NCBI RefSeq assembly: GCF_900129825.1
Contig: NZ_FQWZ01000003.1
Span: 1-54,002, forward strand
Length of the DNA: 54,002 nucleotides
Origin: Hydrocarboniphaga daqingensis
GTDB taxonomy: Bacteria > Pseudomonadota > Gammaproteobacteria > Nevskiales > Nevskiaceae
Reading direction: 5' to 3'
The translations under genes were made by a program, and so were the position numbers. The notes below the pieces were generated by a model, which was not told the DNA's origin, made no database searches, and saw only the letters and a program-made list of their open reading frames with translations. Shown here piece by piece: positions 9,323 to 17,980 of this stretch (within the stretch, counting starts at the first letter, position 1; each line of letters begins with the position of its first letter).

Positions 9323-9759
9323 TGAAGCTCAATGACATCAAGCCTGCCGAAGGCTCCAAGACCGTCCGCGTCCGCGTCGGCCGTGGTATCGGTTCCGGCA
9401 TGGGCAAGACCGCCGGTCGTGGTCACAAGGGTCAGCGCGCTCGTAAGGGCGGTCGTGGCAAGGTCGGCTTCGAAGGCGGCCAGATGCCGATCCAGCGTCG
9501 TTTGCCCAAGCGCGGCTTCAACAGCCCGCTGGTCAACAAGACTGCTGAAGTGCGCCTGTCGGAGCTGTCGAAGCTGAAGATCGAAGGCGACATTGATCTC
9601 GCAGCACTGAAGATCGCCAATGTCGTTCCGGCGACGGCGGAGCAGGCCAAGATCATCAAGTCGGGCGAGCTCACGCGTAAGGTCTCGCTGAAGGGCATCT
9701 TGGTCACCAAGGGCGCGCGTGAAGCAATCGAAGCCGCTGGCGGCTCGGTTGCCGAATAA
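9322..9759 (+). CDS. rplO: 50S ribosomal protein L15
   Basis: The 145-residue product starts [14 protein letters not shown] and has the Gly/Arg-rich segment [22 protein letters not shown] and [18 protein letters not shown], typical of L15. The extended basic N-terminus threads through 23S rRNA and joins several domains late in assembly. It precedes secY by 36 bases. Confidence 0.96.
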   Translation: MKLNDIKPAEGSKTVRVRVGRGIGSGMGKTAGRGHKGQRARKGGRGKVGFEGGQMPIQRRLPKRGFNSPLVNKTAEVRLSELSKLKIEGDIDLAALKIANVVPATAEQAKIIKSGELTRKVSLKGILVTKGAREAIEAAGGSVAE

Positions 9760-9795
9760 ACCCGACTAGCCGACGTACCAGGTAACAAGGAACCC

Positions 9796-11196
9796 ATGGC
9801 CAAGTCCACCGCCAGCGCAGGCATGGTGCCGGATCTCTCCAAGATCGGAGAGGTTCGTGGTCGGCTGTTGTTCCTGCTGGGTGCCATCGTGGTGTTCCGG
9901 ATCGGCAGCTTTATTCCGGTACCCGGCATCGATCCGCGCCAGTTGGAGCAATTGTTTAGCAGCACGCAGGGCTCGATCCTGGACATGTTCAACATGTTCT
10001 CGGGCGGCGCGCTGCACCGGCTGTCGATCTTCGCGCTCGGCGTGATGCCGTATATCTCGGCATCGATCATCGTGCAGTTGATGGCGGCCGTCGTGCCTCA
10101 GCTGAAGGACCTGAAAAAAGAAGGCGAGTCTGGCCGGCGCACGCTGACCAAGTACACCCGGTACGGGACCTTGGGCTTGGCGATCTTCCAGTCGATCGGC
10201 GCGGCCACCGCACTGCAGTCGAGCGGCGTTGCGATCGCGCCTGGCTTCGGGTTCATTTTCACTGCGACGGTGTCGCTGGTCACCGGCACGATGTTTCTGA
10301 TGTGGCTGGGTGAGCAGATTACCGAGCGCGGCATCGGCAACGGGATGTCGATGATCATTTTCTCGGGAATCGTTGCGGGCCTGCCGCCGGCATTGGGCGC
10401 CACTGCGCAGTTGGTCAGCGAAGGCTCCATGTCGGGGCTGATGGTGATCGCCATCGCGGTGTTGGTCGCGGGCGTAACGCTGGGTGTCGTGTTCGTTGAG
10501 CGCTCGCAGCGCCGGATCCCGGTCCACCACGCTCGCCGTCAGCAGGGCCGCAAGCTGTTCGCCGCCCAAACCCAGCATCTGCCGCTGAAGCTGAACATGG
10601 CGGGCGTCATCCCGCCGATCTTCGCTTCATCGATCATCCTGTTCCCCGCGTCGATTGTTCGTTTCTTCGGCGGCGAAGAGGGTGGTGGTTTTCTTGCGCA
10701 GTTGGCCAATGCGCTGTCACCCGGCCAGGCTTTGCACAGCGTGCTGTATGCGGTGCTGATCATCTTCTTCTGCTTCTTCTACACGGCGCTGGTGTTCGAC
10801 AGCCGTGAGACGGCTGAGAACTTGAAGAAGTCGGGTGCGTTCATCCCCGGTGTTCGCCCAGGTACACAGACGGCGCGGTACATCGACCAGGTTCTGACGC
10901 GTTTAACGGTAGCGGGCGCTGTCTACATCACGCTCGTCTGCCTGTTGCCAGAGCTGTTCATTGCTTATTGGAGTGTGCCGATCGCGTTTGGCGGCACCTC
11001 GTTGCTGATCACCGTCGTCGTTGTGATGGACTTCATGGCGCAGTTGCAGGCGCACTTGATGTCTCACCAGTACGACGGTCTGCTGAAGAAGGCGAACTTG
11101 AAGACGCTGGGTAAGAGCGGCGACGGTAAGCCGGGTGCTCGGTCTCTGGGCCGGCCCGAATCCAAGAGCCTGGGTAACTCCGGCACGCAACGCTGA
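9796..11196 (+). CDS. secY: Protein translocase subunit SecY
   Basis: This is the main pore subunit of the SecYEG channel, which moves unfolded proteins across or into the inner membrane. The 466-residue product has about ten hydrophobic segments, the plug-region text [19 protein letters not shown], and the cytoplasmic loop [19 protein letters not shown] that meets ribosome and SecA. The C-terminal cytoplasmic tail is some 20 residues longer than in E. coli and rich in Gly, Ser and Lys. It sits between rplO and rpmJ, as in other gammaproteobacteria. Confidence 0.97.
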   Translation: MAKSTASAGMVPDLSKIGEVRGRLLFLLGAIVVFRIGSFIPVPGIDPRQLEQLFSSTQGSILDMFNMFSGGALHRLSIFALGVMPYISASIIVQLMAAVVPQLKDLKKEGESGRRTLTKYTRYGTLGLAIFQSIGAATALQSSGVAIAPGFGFIFTATVSLVTGTMFLMWLGEQITERGIGNGMSMIIFSGIVAGLPPALGATAQLVSEGSMSGLMVIAIAVLVAGVTLGVVFVERSQRRIPVHHARRQQGRKLFAAQTQHLPLKLNMAGVIPPIFASSIILFPASIVRFFGGEEGGGFLAQLANALSPGQALHSVLYAVLIIFFCFFYTALVFDSRETAENLKKSGAFIPGVRPGTQTARYIDQVLTRLTVAGAVYITLVCLLPELFIAYWSVPIAFGGTSLLITVVVVMDFMAQLQAHLMSHQYDGLLKKANLKTLGKSGDGKPGARSLGRPESKSLGNSGTQR

Positions 11197-11258
11197 CCAT
11201 CGCTGGCTATAAGGCCAGCGCGGTCGCCGACATCAATGTGGTCTGTTAGAGGTTCGTC

Positions 11259-11372
11259 ATGAAAGTCCGTACTTCGGTTGGCAAGATTTGCCGCAATTGC
11301 AAGATCGTCCGTCGCGCCGGTGTTGTCCGCGTGATCTGTTCGGACGCTCGTCACAAGCAGCGCCAGGGCTAA
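11259..11372 (+). CDS. rpmJ: 50S ribosomal protein L36 (zinc-binding type)
   Basis: A 37-residue product, [19 protein letters not shown] and onward. Cys11, Cys14, Cys27 and His32 form the zinc ribbon of the C+ L36 class. It is the last spc-operon gene and stabilises 23S rRNA late in 50S assembly. A zinc-free paralogue, if any, would be elsewhere in the genome. A hairpin follows the stop. Confidence 0.95.
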   Translation: MKVRTSVGKICRNCKIVRRAGVVRVICSDARHKQRQG

Positions 11373-11379
11373 GCTTTCG

Positions 11380-11404
11380 CCCGACGTTCTTCGTCGGGTT
11401 GCTT
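11380..11404 (+). terminator. Terminator-like hairpin after rpmJ
   Basis: CCCGACG (11380-11386) pairs with CGTCGGG (11392-11398) around a 5-base loop, followed by TTGCTT. The T-tract is poor, so this probably only reduces read-through from the spc into the alpha operon. The TTGCTT doubles as a -35 box. Confidence 0.55.
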
Positions 11405-11427
11405 ATCCGTCGCAGTCTCAGTAGAAT
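11399..11427 (+). promoter_or_regulatory. Promoter for the alpha operon
   Basis: TTGCTT (11399-11404) and TAGAAT (11422-11427) have the ideal 17-base spacing. The -35 box starts immediately after the rpmJ hairpin. A GC-rich stretch (TCGCGCCC) follows the -10, as in growth-rate-controlled promoters. The predicted leader to rpsM is about 40 bases. This is a motif-based call. Confidence 0.55.
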
Positions 11428-11472
11428 TCGCGCCCTTTTCGCGCGCCCCGTTCTTTAGGAGTTCCCAGCGTC

Positions 11473-11829
11473 ATGGCACGTATCGCCGGCGTCAATATCC
11501 CGGACAAGAAGCACACCGTCATCGCCCTTCAGGCGATCTACGGCATCGGCCCGACTCGCGCGAAGCTGGTTTGCGCGGCCGCCAAGATCAAGCCCGACGT
11601 GCAGGTGCGTAACCTGACCGAGGCCGAACTCGAAACGCTGCGTGTCGAAATCGGCCGCTACTCCGTGGAAGGCGACCTTCGCCGCGAAGTGTCCATGAGC
11701 ATCAAGCGCTTGATGGATCTCGGCTGCTACCGCGGCACGCGCCATCGTCGCGGCCTTCCGGTCCGTGGCCAGCGCACGCGCACGAATGCCCGCACCCGCA
11801 AGGGTCCGCGCCGTGCGATCAAGAAGTAA
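11473..11829 (+). CDS. rpsM: 30S ribosomal protein S13
   Basis: The 118-residue product begins [14 protein letters not shown] and ends with the Arg-rich tail [20 protein letters not shown], which contacts tRNA and the B1 bridges. It is the first gene of the alpha operon, with TTTAGGAG upstream. In E. coli S4 binds a pseudoknot over this start; the short leader here was not folded in detail. Confidence 0.97.
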   Translation: MARIAGVNIPDKKHTVIALQAIYGIGPTRAKLVCAAAKIKPDVQVRNLTEAELETLRVEIGRYSVEGDLRREVSMSIKRLMDLGCYRGTRHRRGLPVRGQRTRTNARTRKGPRRAIKK

Positions 11830-11878
11830 GTCGTCCTTCTTGTCCACCTCCTCGATCAAGAACTGAGTCCGCTGTCCT

Positions 11879-12277
11879 ATGGCCACTTCGAATGCCGGCG
11901 CCGCCAAGGCCCGCAAGCGTGTCAAGAAGAATGTTTCTGACGCCGTCTGCCACATCCACGCGTCCTTCAACAACACGATCATTCTGATCACCGATCGCCA
12001 GGGCAACACCCTGAGCTGGTCCACCGCCGGCGCCGCCGGTTTCAAGGGCTCGCGCAAGTCCACGCCGTTTGCGGCGCAGGTTGCGGCCGACAAGGCAGCT
12101 CAGGCTGCGGCCGAGCACGGCGTCAAGAACGTCGAAGTTCGCGTCAAGGGCCCCGGCCCGGGCCGCGAGTCGGCCGTTCGTGCGCTGAACGCTGCCGGCT
12201 TCAAGGTCACCAACATCACCGACGTGACGCCGATTCCGCATAACGGTTGCCGCGCTCCCAAGCGTCGCCGCGTCTAA
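11879..12277 (+). CDS. rpsK: 30S ribosomal protein S11
   Basis: The 132-residue product has [19 protein letters not shown], then [18 protein letters not shown] and the final [18 protein letters not shown], all conserved in S11. The protein forms the 30S platform with S18 near the E-site. There is no strong Shine-Dalgarno before the ATG (GTCCGCTGTCCT), in contrast to most genes of the cluster. Confidence 0.97.
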   Translation: MATSNAGAAKARKRVKKNVSDAVCHIHASFNNTIILITDRQGNTLSWSTAGAAGFKGSRKSTPFAAQVAADKAAQAAAEHGVKNVEVRVKGPGPGRESAVRALNAAGFKVTNITDVTPIPHNGCRAPKRRRV

Positions 12278-12288
12278 GAGAAAAGATC

Positions 12289-12912
12289 ATGGCTCGTTAT
12301 ATTGGTCCGAAGTGCAAACTGTCCCGCCGCGCTGGTGGCGTGGATCTTCTCCTCAAGGGTCGCGGCCGCTCGCTTGAAACCAAGTGCAAGCTGGAAACGC
12401 CCCCGGGTCAGCATGGCGCGCGCAAGCCGCGTCTGAGCGACTACGCAACCCAGTTGCGTGAGAAGCAGAAGCTCAAGCAGATGTACGGTCTGCTCGAGCG
12501 TCAGTTCCGCAACTACTACTACAAGGCCACCCGCACCAAGGGGGCAACGGGCTTGAACCTGTTGCTGGCGCTGGAAACGCGCTTGGACAACGTGATCTAC
12601 CGGATGGGTTTCGGCCGTACTCGCGCCGAGGCTCGTCAGTTGGTCGGTCACAAGGCCGTTCTGGTCAACGGCAAGTCGGTCAACATTCCGTCGTACCAGG
12701 TTCAGGTGGGTGACGTGGTGTCGGTGCGCGAGAAGTCGCGTGCGCAGAGCCGTATCGCCGAGTCGCTGTCGATTGCCGCTCAGATTGGTTTCCCCGAGTG
12801 GCTTGAAGTCGATGAGAAGGCTCTGAAGGGAACGTTCAAGGCGCTGCCGAGCCGCGATCAGATCGTCCCGGACATCAACGAAAACCTGGTCGTCGAGCTT
12901 TACTCGAAGTAA
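12289..12912 (+). CDS. rpsD: 30S ribosomal protein S4
   Basis: The start [14 protein letters not shown] gives 207 residues; upstream in-frame codons lie in rpsK. The C-terminal S4 RNA-binding fold is [31 protein letters not shown]. Only two cysteines occur in the N-terminal part (Cys9 and Cys33), so it is not the four-Cys zinc type. S4 nucleates 30S assembly and in E. coli represses the alpha operon. Confidence 0.97.
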   Translation: MARYIGPKCKLSRRAGGVDLLLKGRGRSLETKCKLETPPGQHGARKPRLSDYATQLREKQKLKQMYGLLERQFRNYYYKATRTKGATGLNLLLALETRLDNVIYRMGFGRTRAEARQLVGHKAVLVNGKSVNIPSYQVQVGDVVSVREKSRAQSRIAESLSIAAQIGFPEWLEVDEKALKGTFKALPSRDQIVPDINENLVVELYSK

Positions 12913-12932
12913 TCAGAGTCCGTCGGCGGTTG

Positions 12933-12955
12933 GCGCCCTGCGGTCGGCAGGGTGC
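12933..12955 (+). terminator. Hairpin in the rpsD-rpoA gap, possible partial terminator
   Basis: A 9-bp stem with one G-U pair (12933-12941 with 12947-12955) and a 5-base loop lies about 20 bases after rpsD, followed by TTACT. The 109-base gap is long for this operon. The hairpin may set the lower or higher yield of rpoA relative to ribosomal genes, or protect the mRNA end. The T-tract is weak. Confidence 0.35.
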
Positions 12956-13021
12956 TTACTGGGCAGGTCAAGTTACACCGCTGCCGACTGCTGACTTCCG
13001 ACCGTTTAACGAGGTACTTAT

Positions 13022-14005
13022 ATGCAGGGTTTCGTCGCTGATTTGCTCAAGCCGCGCCTGGTCGAAGTCGAGGCGGAGTCCGCCTCGCGCGCTCGCGTCT
13101 CGCTGGAGCCGCTGGAGCGTGGCTTCGGCCACACCTTGGGGAATGCGCTGCGGCGCATCCTGCTGTCGTCGATCCCCGGTGCGGCGATCACCGAGGTGCA
13201 GATCGAAGGCGTCGTTCACGAGTACAGCTCCATCGAAGGCGTTCAGGAAGACGTCATCGACATCCTGCTGAACATCAAGAACATCGCGATTCGGATGCAC
13301 TCGCGTGAAGAAGCGACGCTTCGCCTCGAAAAGTCGGGCAAGGGCCCGGTTACCGCGGCCGACATCAAGCTCGATCACGATGTCGAGATCGTCAACCCGG
13401 ATCTGGTCATTGCCAATCTGACGGGCGGCAAGCTCAACGTCAGCCTGAAGGTGACCCGCGGCCGCGGCTACGTGCCGGCTGCTGCCCAGCGCGGCGCTGA
13501 AGACAGCACGTCGTCGGTTGGCGTTCTGAAGCTCGATGCATCGTACAGCCCGGTTCGCCGCGTCAGCTACAGCGTCGAGCGTGCTCGCGTCGAGCAGCGC
13601 ACCGACCTCGACAAGCTGATTCTGGATCTTGACACCAACGGTGGCATTGATCCGGCCGAAGCCGTGCGCCTTGCGGCCCGGATTCTCCGCGATCAGCTTG
13701 CCGTGTTTGTCGACCTCGAAGCCGAGACGACGACGACGGCGGTTGCTGGCAAGAAGGAGCTGTCGCCGATCTTGTTCCGTCCGATCGACGATCTCGAATT
13801 GACCGTGCGCTCAGCGAACTGCTTGAAGGCTGAGAACGTGTACTACATCGGCGATTTGGTGCAGCGCACCGAAACCGAGCTGATGAAGACGCCGAACCTC
13901 GGCAAGAAGTCGCTGAACGAAATCAAGGAAGCGCTGAAGGCGCATGACCTCGATCTCGGCATGAAGCTCGAAAACTGGTCGGCGCCGAAGTCGTCGGTTA
14001 ACTAA
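13022..14005 (+). CDS. rpoA: RNA polymerase subunit alpha
   Basis: The 327-residue product has the N-terminal dimerisation domain ([37 protein letters not shown]) and, after a flexible linker, the alpha-CTD ([25 protein letters not shown]) that binds UP elements and activators. Alpha starts RNA polymerase assembly by dimerising and recruiting beta. GAGG precedes the ATG. Length and order (S4-alpha-L17) are standard. Confidence 0.98.
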   Translation: MQGFVADLLKPRLVEVEAESASRARVSLEPLERGFGHTLGNALRRILLSSIPGAAITEVQIEGVVHEYSSIEGVQEDVIDILLNIKNIAIRMHSREEATLRLEKSGKGPVTAADIKLDHDVEIVNPDLVIANLTGGKLNVSLKVTRGRGYVPAAAQRGAEDSTSSVGVLKLDASYSPVRRVSYSVERARVEQRTDLDKLILDLDTNGGIDPAEAVRLAARILRDQLAVFVDLEAETTTTAVAGKKELSPILFRPIDDLELTVRSANCLKAENVYYIGDLVQRTETELMKTPNLGKKSLNEIKEALKAHDLDLGMKLENWSAPKSSVN

Positions 14006-14050
14006 TTAGATCCTGCAGCCAACACTGCTTGATACGGGAAGGATAGAAAC

Positions 14051-14449
14051 ATGCGTCACGGTAACGCAGGCCGCGCTTTCGGCCGCACCAGCAGCCACCG
14101 CAAGGCGACGATGCAGAGCATCGCCGTTGCCCTGTTCAAGAACGAGCTGATCCGCACGACGGTTCCGAAGGCCAAGGAGCTGCGCAAGCTCGTCGAGCCG
14201 ATGATCACGCGCGCCAAAGTTGATGGCGTTGCGAATCGCCGTTTGATTTTTGCTCGTCTTCGCGATCGCGACGCGGTGCAGAAGCTGTTCAACGACATCG
14301 GTCCGCGCTTCAATGGCCGTCCCGGTGGTTACACGCGCATCATGCGCTGTGGCTTCCGTCCCGGCGACAACGCGCCGATGGCTTACATCGAGCTGGTTGA
14401 TCGCAAGGTTGGCGGCGAAGCAGTGGGTGCGGTTGCCGCAGCCGAATAA
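14051..14449 (+). CDS. rplQ: 50S ribosomal protein L17
   Basis: The 132-residue product begins [21 protein letters not shown] and has [24 protein letters not shown], the L17 signature. It is the last gene of the alpha operon and is followed by a strong terminator. GGAAGGA lies upstream of the ATG. Confidence 0.97.
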   Translation: MRHGNAGRAFGRTSSHRKATMQSIAVALFKNELIRTTVPKAKELRKLVEPMITRAKVDGVANRRLIFARLRDRDAVQKLFNDIGPRFNGRPGGYTRIMRCGFRPGDNAPMAYIELVDRKVGGEAVGAVAAAE

Positions 14450-14474
14450 CGCTGAAATTGTTGTCGTTGCTCAT

Positions 14475-14498
14475 AAAGGCGCCTTCGGGCGCCTTTTT
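14475..14498 (+). terminator. Rho-independent terminator of the alpha operon
   Basis: A 9-bp stem, AAAGGCGCC with GGCGCCTTT, closed by a UUCG tetraloop and running into TTTTT. It stands 25 bases after the rplQ stop and clearly ends the ribosomal cluster. Confidence 0.92.
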
Positions 14499-14554
14499 GC
14501 ATTCTGGCGTCGATCGCGTAGGCGCGTATCGGACGGGAACTGGAGTGGAGGTAA

Positions 14555-14725
14555 ATGTCAGCCGTGCCCCCGTTTCTGGGGATGCTGCCCTTCCGGAGTC
14601 CTTGCGGTGCGCCTAAGCGCCGCATCGGCTGGATGTCGGATGCGTTCGACCCACGACCAATGGACATGCGGTTTGGCGGTGCGCAACCAGGCCCAATCGC
14701 TGATGGCGTCAGGAAATCCCCCTAA
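14555..14725 (+). CDS. Candidate small ORF, 56 residues, unknown
   Basis: An ATG follows TGGAGGTAA, so a Shine-Dalgarno is present, although only three bases separate GGAGG from the ATG. The predicted product (MSAVPPFLGMLPFRSPC..., Pro- and Met-rich, one Cys) matches no family I know and has no signal peptide. Codon choice (several CCA, one CGA, one AGG) differs from neighbouring genes, which argues against real coding. It could be a short regulatory ORF or chance. Confidence 0.15.
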   Translation: MSAVPPFLGMLPFRSPCGAPKRRIGWMSDAFDPRPMDMRFGGAQPGPIADGVRKSP

Positions 14726-14841
14726 TCAGAGGAATATTGGTAACCAGTGCCGAGACAGGCGCCCGCTGGGGCATGAACGTTGCTGAAGCAGTCCTAGACA
14801 TCGAGATGTAGCGGTAGTTCCTCAAGTAGGGGTAATCCTTC

Positions 14842-14870
14842 TTGAATTGTCGGGGACGCGTCGCTACGCT
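14842..14870 (+). promoter_or_regulatory. Possible promoter for the TonB-dependent receptor
   Basis: TTGAAT (14842-14847) is 17 bases from TACGCT (14865-14870). The -10 box matches consensus only at its key ends. Two NarL-like heptamers lie directly upstream of the -35, where an activator would bind. The leader to the chosen start at 14964 would be about 85 bases. Confidence 0.3.
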
Positions 14871-14963
14871 CGGCTGGTGTCAACAATGTTTCAAGCTTAT
14901 GCATCCTGTTACAAGCAGACGATGCAAGGCCTCTCTTGCTGGTCACTTTGGGAGAAGAATTAC

Positions 14964-17840
14964 ATGAGGTTAAGCTCAGAAGGTAAGCTGCGGCTCGCCG
15001 CGCGAACAGCGTTTCTCGTTGGCGGCGTGAGCCTGGCTGCCACCACGGCCTACGCTCAAGAAGCGGCTCCGGCCGCCGGCGAAGCCGCTGCCGAGGGAAG
15101 CGTTAATCTGGACAAGCTGGTCGTTACCGGTACCCGTATCAAGAGCCAGACGTTCACCGCTTCCAGCCCGGTGGCCGAGATCAAGGGTGAGGAGTTCCGT
15201 TACGCGGGTGCGACGATTGCGGAAGATCTGGTTAACCAGTATCCGCAGCTGTCGCCCGAGTTCGACAACGTCAACAACAACCCGTCGCTCGGCTATGCAA
15301 CGGTCGATCTTCGTGGCCTCGGGCCCGAGCGCACGCTGGCGCTGTTGAACGGCCGCCGCATTCCGAAGGGTGCCGGTGAACTGCCGGACATCAGCATCAT
15401 CCCCGCCACGCTGATCAAGCGCGTCGACGTTCTCACCGGCGGCGCGTCCGCGGTGTACGGTTCGGACGCCGTTGCGGGTGTCGTCAACTTCATTCTCGAT
15501 GACGAGTTCGAAGGCGTTCGCATCAACGGTGGCTGGAACGGCTACCAGCACAAGAACGACAACGGCTACATTCAGGGCCTGCTCGATCAGCGCGGCTTCG
15601 ATTACGAGAAGGGCGATTCCGGCGTTGACGGCATTTCGCGCAACCTCGATATCGTCATCGGTGGCAACTTCGGTGAGAAGGGCCACGCGACGGCTTGGGG
15701 CACGTGGCGTAAGAATGCGCCGCTGTTCCAGGCGCAGCGTGACTACTCGAGCTGCGCGCTGAACGCGGCCGCGACCCGCTGCGGTGGTTCCGCCACTGCC
15801 GATCCGGCCAACTTCTACGTGGTGGCCCCCGAAAGCGGCATCTACTCCTACGTCAGCCGCGCTGGCGCGGGTGCTTGGTCGCTCGAAGATGGTCCGACCA
15901 ACCTCTACAACTTCGCGCCGATCAACTACTACCAGCGTCCCGACGAGCGTTATACCGCCGGTACGAACATCAAGTACGAGATCAACGAATACGCCAAGCC
16001 GTACCTCGAAGCGATGTTCGTCAACCGTCGCAGCAGCACGCAGCTGGCACCGTCGGGCGCGTTCTTCACCGACGTGACGGTCAACTGCGACACGCCGCAA
16101 ATCGGCACGCTGTGCAACGACACCGGCATTACGGACGACGAATTCACCGTCTACGTCGCCAAGCGCAACGTTGAAGGCGGCCCGCGCTTCAACGCAGCCG
16201 AGTCCAACAACTTCAGCGTGACCTCCGGCGTCGGCGGCTCGATCTGGGGCAGCTGGAGCTACGATGCGTCGTTCACGTACAACCGCGCTTCGAACACCAC
16301 GGTTGGCACCAACGACTTCCTGACCTCGCGCATCCGTGATGCGCTGCTGGGCTGCCCGGATGGCTCGTTCGACGGCTGCGTTCCGTACGAAGTGTTCACC
16401 GACTCGGTCACGCCGGCTCAGGCTCAGGCGCTGCAGGGCATCAGCCAGCAGCAGGTCGTCACTGACATGCGCGTTGTCAACGGCTACGTCACGGGCGATC
16501 TGGGCGTCGGCCTGCCGACCGCCGGTGGTGAGGCCGTCAGCGTTGTGCTGGGTTACGAAAACCGCACCGAGCGTTACGCCTACTCCGCCGACTCCAATCT
16601 GGCCGACGGCAACTTTGCCGGCTCGGGCAGCGAGAGCCCGCCGATCAAGGCGGCGATCGGCGTCGAAGAACTGTTCATGGAAGGCGCGATTCCGTTGCTG
16701 ACCAACGCCGGCATCCTGAGCCGTTTGGACGCCGACGTCGGCTATCGCTTCTCGCAGTACGAACTGTCGGGCGACGCCAGCACCTACAAGATCGGCTTCG
16801 GCGCGAACTTCTTTGATGATCGTTACAAGCTTCGTGGCGGCTTCAACCGCGCGATCCGTGCACCGAACATCAACGAGCTGTTCCTGCCGCAGCAGATCGG
16901 TCTGTGGGGCGGCACCGATCCGTGCGCCGGCGCCACGCCGGAGTACACGGCTGAGCAGTGCGCCCTTACCGGCGTTACGCCAGCCCAGTACGGCAGCATC
17001 GCCGCCAACCCGGCTGCTCAGTACAACCAGATCGCCGGTGGCAACCCGAACCTGACGCCTGAGAAGGCGAACACCTGGACCTTGGGCGTCGCTGCCGAGC
17101 CGGTCAAGAACCTGATCGTCAGCGTCGACTACTACCAGATCAAGATCGAAGATGCGATCGGCGGCGTGGGTGCACGCAACCTGCTCGACATCTGCGCTCT
17201 GACGGGTCAGTCCTCGGCTTGCTCGCTGATCACGCGTAATCCGACGACGGGCGACTTGTTCCGCGGCACGTCCGGCTTCGTGACGAACTTCCAGCAGAAC
17301 CTGGGTAGCGTCGAAGTTAAGGGTATCGACTTGTCGGCTTCGTACACGATGCGCCTCGGTCCGGGCCGTCTGTCGACGTCGATCGCCGGCACCTACCTGC
17401 TCGACAAGACGTTCTCGCCTCTGCAGTCGGATAGCAGCGTTGCATACGATTGCACCGGCAACGTCAGCCCGCAGTGCAGCCAGGCTCCGGAATGGCGTCA
17501 CCTCGCGACGGCTCGTTACTCGATCGATCGTTACACGGCCGGTGTGCGCTGGCGCTACTTCGGTGCGCTGGACTACAAGGATCCGCGTAACTTCCGCAAG
17601 GGTCGTCCTCTGACCACGGATACGGGTCTGGTCAAGAACGGTGGTGTTGACGCCTACAACTGGTTCGACATCAACGGCTCGGTCAGCTTCGGTCCGGCTC
17701 TGCTCACCGCGGGCATCAACAACGTGTTCGACAAGGAACCGCCGCTCGTTGGCAGCCAGCTGACGAACAACGGCAACGCGCTGGGCGGTTACGATCAGCT
17801 CGGTCGTTACCTGTTCACCAGCCTGACGCTGGAGTTCTAA
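14964..17840 (+). CDS. TonB-dependent outer-membrane receptor
   Basis: An active importer of the outer membrane: a plug inside a 22-strand barrel opened by TonB. The ATG at 14964 follows GGGAGAAG and gives 958 residues with a signal peptide ending AYA|QE near residue 36. A TonB-box-like stretch, LDKLVVTGTRIK, is at about 49-60. The plug has LRGLGPERTLALLNGRR and GGASAVYGSDAVAGVVNF, and the barrel ends LTLEF with a terminal Phe. All 12 cysteines occur as six close pairs (each 7-14 residues apart) between about residues 264 and 840, consistent with disulfides in surface loops. The substrate is unknown. The gene is followed by its own terminator and then by TPR-sulfotransferase genes. Confidence 0.93.
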   Translation: MRLSSEGKLRLAARTAFLVGGVSLAATTAYAQEAAPAAGEAAAEGSVNLDKLVVTGTRIKSQTFTASSPVAEIKGEEFRYAGATIAEDLVNQYPQLSPEFDNVNNNPSLGYATVDLRGLGPERTLALLNGRRIPKGAGELPDISIIPATLIKRVDVLTGGASAVYGSDAVAGVVNFILDDEFEGVRINGGWNGYQHKNDNGYIQGLLDQRGFDYEKGDSGVDGISRNLDIVIGGNFGEKGHATAWGTWRKNAPLFQAQRDYSSCALNAAATRCGGSATADPANFYVVAPESGIYSYVSRAGAGAWSLEDGPTNLYNFAPINYYQRPDERYTAGTNIKYEINEYAKPYLEAMFVNRRSSTQLAPSGAFFTDVTVNCDTPQIGTLCNDTGITDDEFTVYVAKRNVEGGPRFNAAESNNFSVTSGVGGSIWGSWSYDASFTYNRASNTTVGTNDFLTSRIRDALLGCPDGSFDGCVPYEVFTDSVTPAQAQALQGISQQQVVTDMRVVNGYVTGDLGVGLPTAGGEAVSVVLGYENRTERYAYSADSNLADGNFAGSGSESPPIKAAIGVEELFMEGAIPLLTNAGILSRLDADVGYRFSQYELSGDASTYKIGFGANFFDDRYKLRGGFNRAIRAPNINELFLPQQIGLWGGTDPCAGATPEYTAEQCALTGVTPAQYGSIAANPAAQYNQIAGGNPNLTPEKANTWTLGVAAEPVKNLIVSVDYYQIKIEDAIGGVGARNLLDICALTGQSSACSLITRNPTTGDLFRGTSGFVTNFQQNLGSVEVKGIDLSASYTMRLGPGRLSTSIAGTYLLDKTFSPLQSDSSVAYDCTGNVSPQCSQAPEWRHLATARYSIDRYTAGVRWRYFGALDYKDPRNFRKGRPLTTDTGLVKNGGVDAYNWFDINGSVSFGPALLTAGINNVFDKEPPLVGSQLTNNGNALGGYDQLGRYLFTSLTLEF

Positions 17841-17870
17841 GCGACACCTTGCAGGACGTTGTAGATCAAG

Positions 17871-17902
17871 AGCGGCGGGCTTCGGCCCGCCGCTTTTTTT
17901 TA
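17871..17902 (+). terminator. Rho-independent terminator after the receptor gene
   Basis: A perfect 10-bp stem (17871-17880 with 17885-17894) has a UUCG tetraloop and ends in eight Ts. It separates the receptor transcript from the following sulfotransferase gene. Confidence 0.95.
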
Positions 17903-17980
17903 CCCCATCTTTGACGGTGAGCAGCCCATGCCGCTTGGACTATGCTGCTCGCCGACTTCATCACGGCAGATCCAGACCCC

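Larger units (their letters stand above)
14499..14963. other. 465-base intergenic stretch before the TonB-dependent receptor
   Basis: No recognisable gene family was found here. The stretch holds a 56-codon candidate ORF (14555-14725) with a GGAGG just upstream, three NarL-type heptamers in one orientation (14736-14742, 14810-14816, 14828-14834, all ending GGTA), and a possible promoter at 14842-14870. An in-frame extension of the receptor up to 14847 exists but lacks signal-peptide character. Confidence 0.6.

Noticed and set aside
14976-17501. 841-codon open frame antisense to the TonB-dependent receptor
   Set aside because: It mirrors the receptor gene in a high-GC genome, is rich in Arg/Val/Asp, and has no recognisable domain; the receptor has a signal peptide and family motifs.
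17911-17946. TTGACG and TATGCT as a promoter for the first sulfotransferase gene
   Set aside because: The spacing is 24 bases, too long for sigma-70 recognition.
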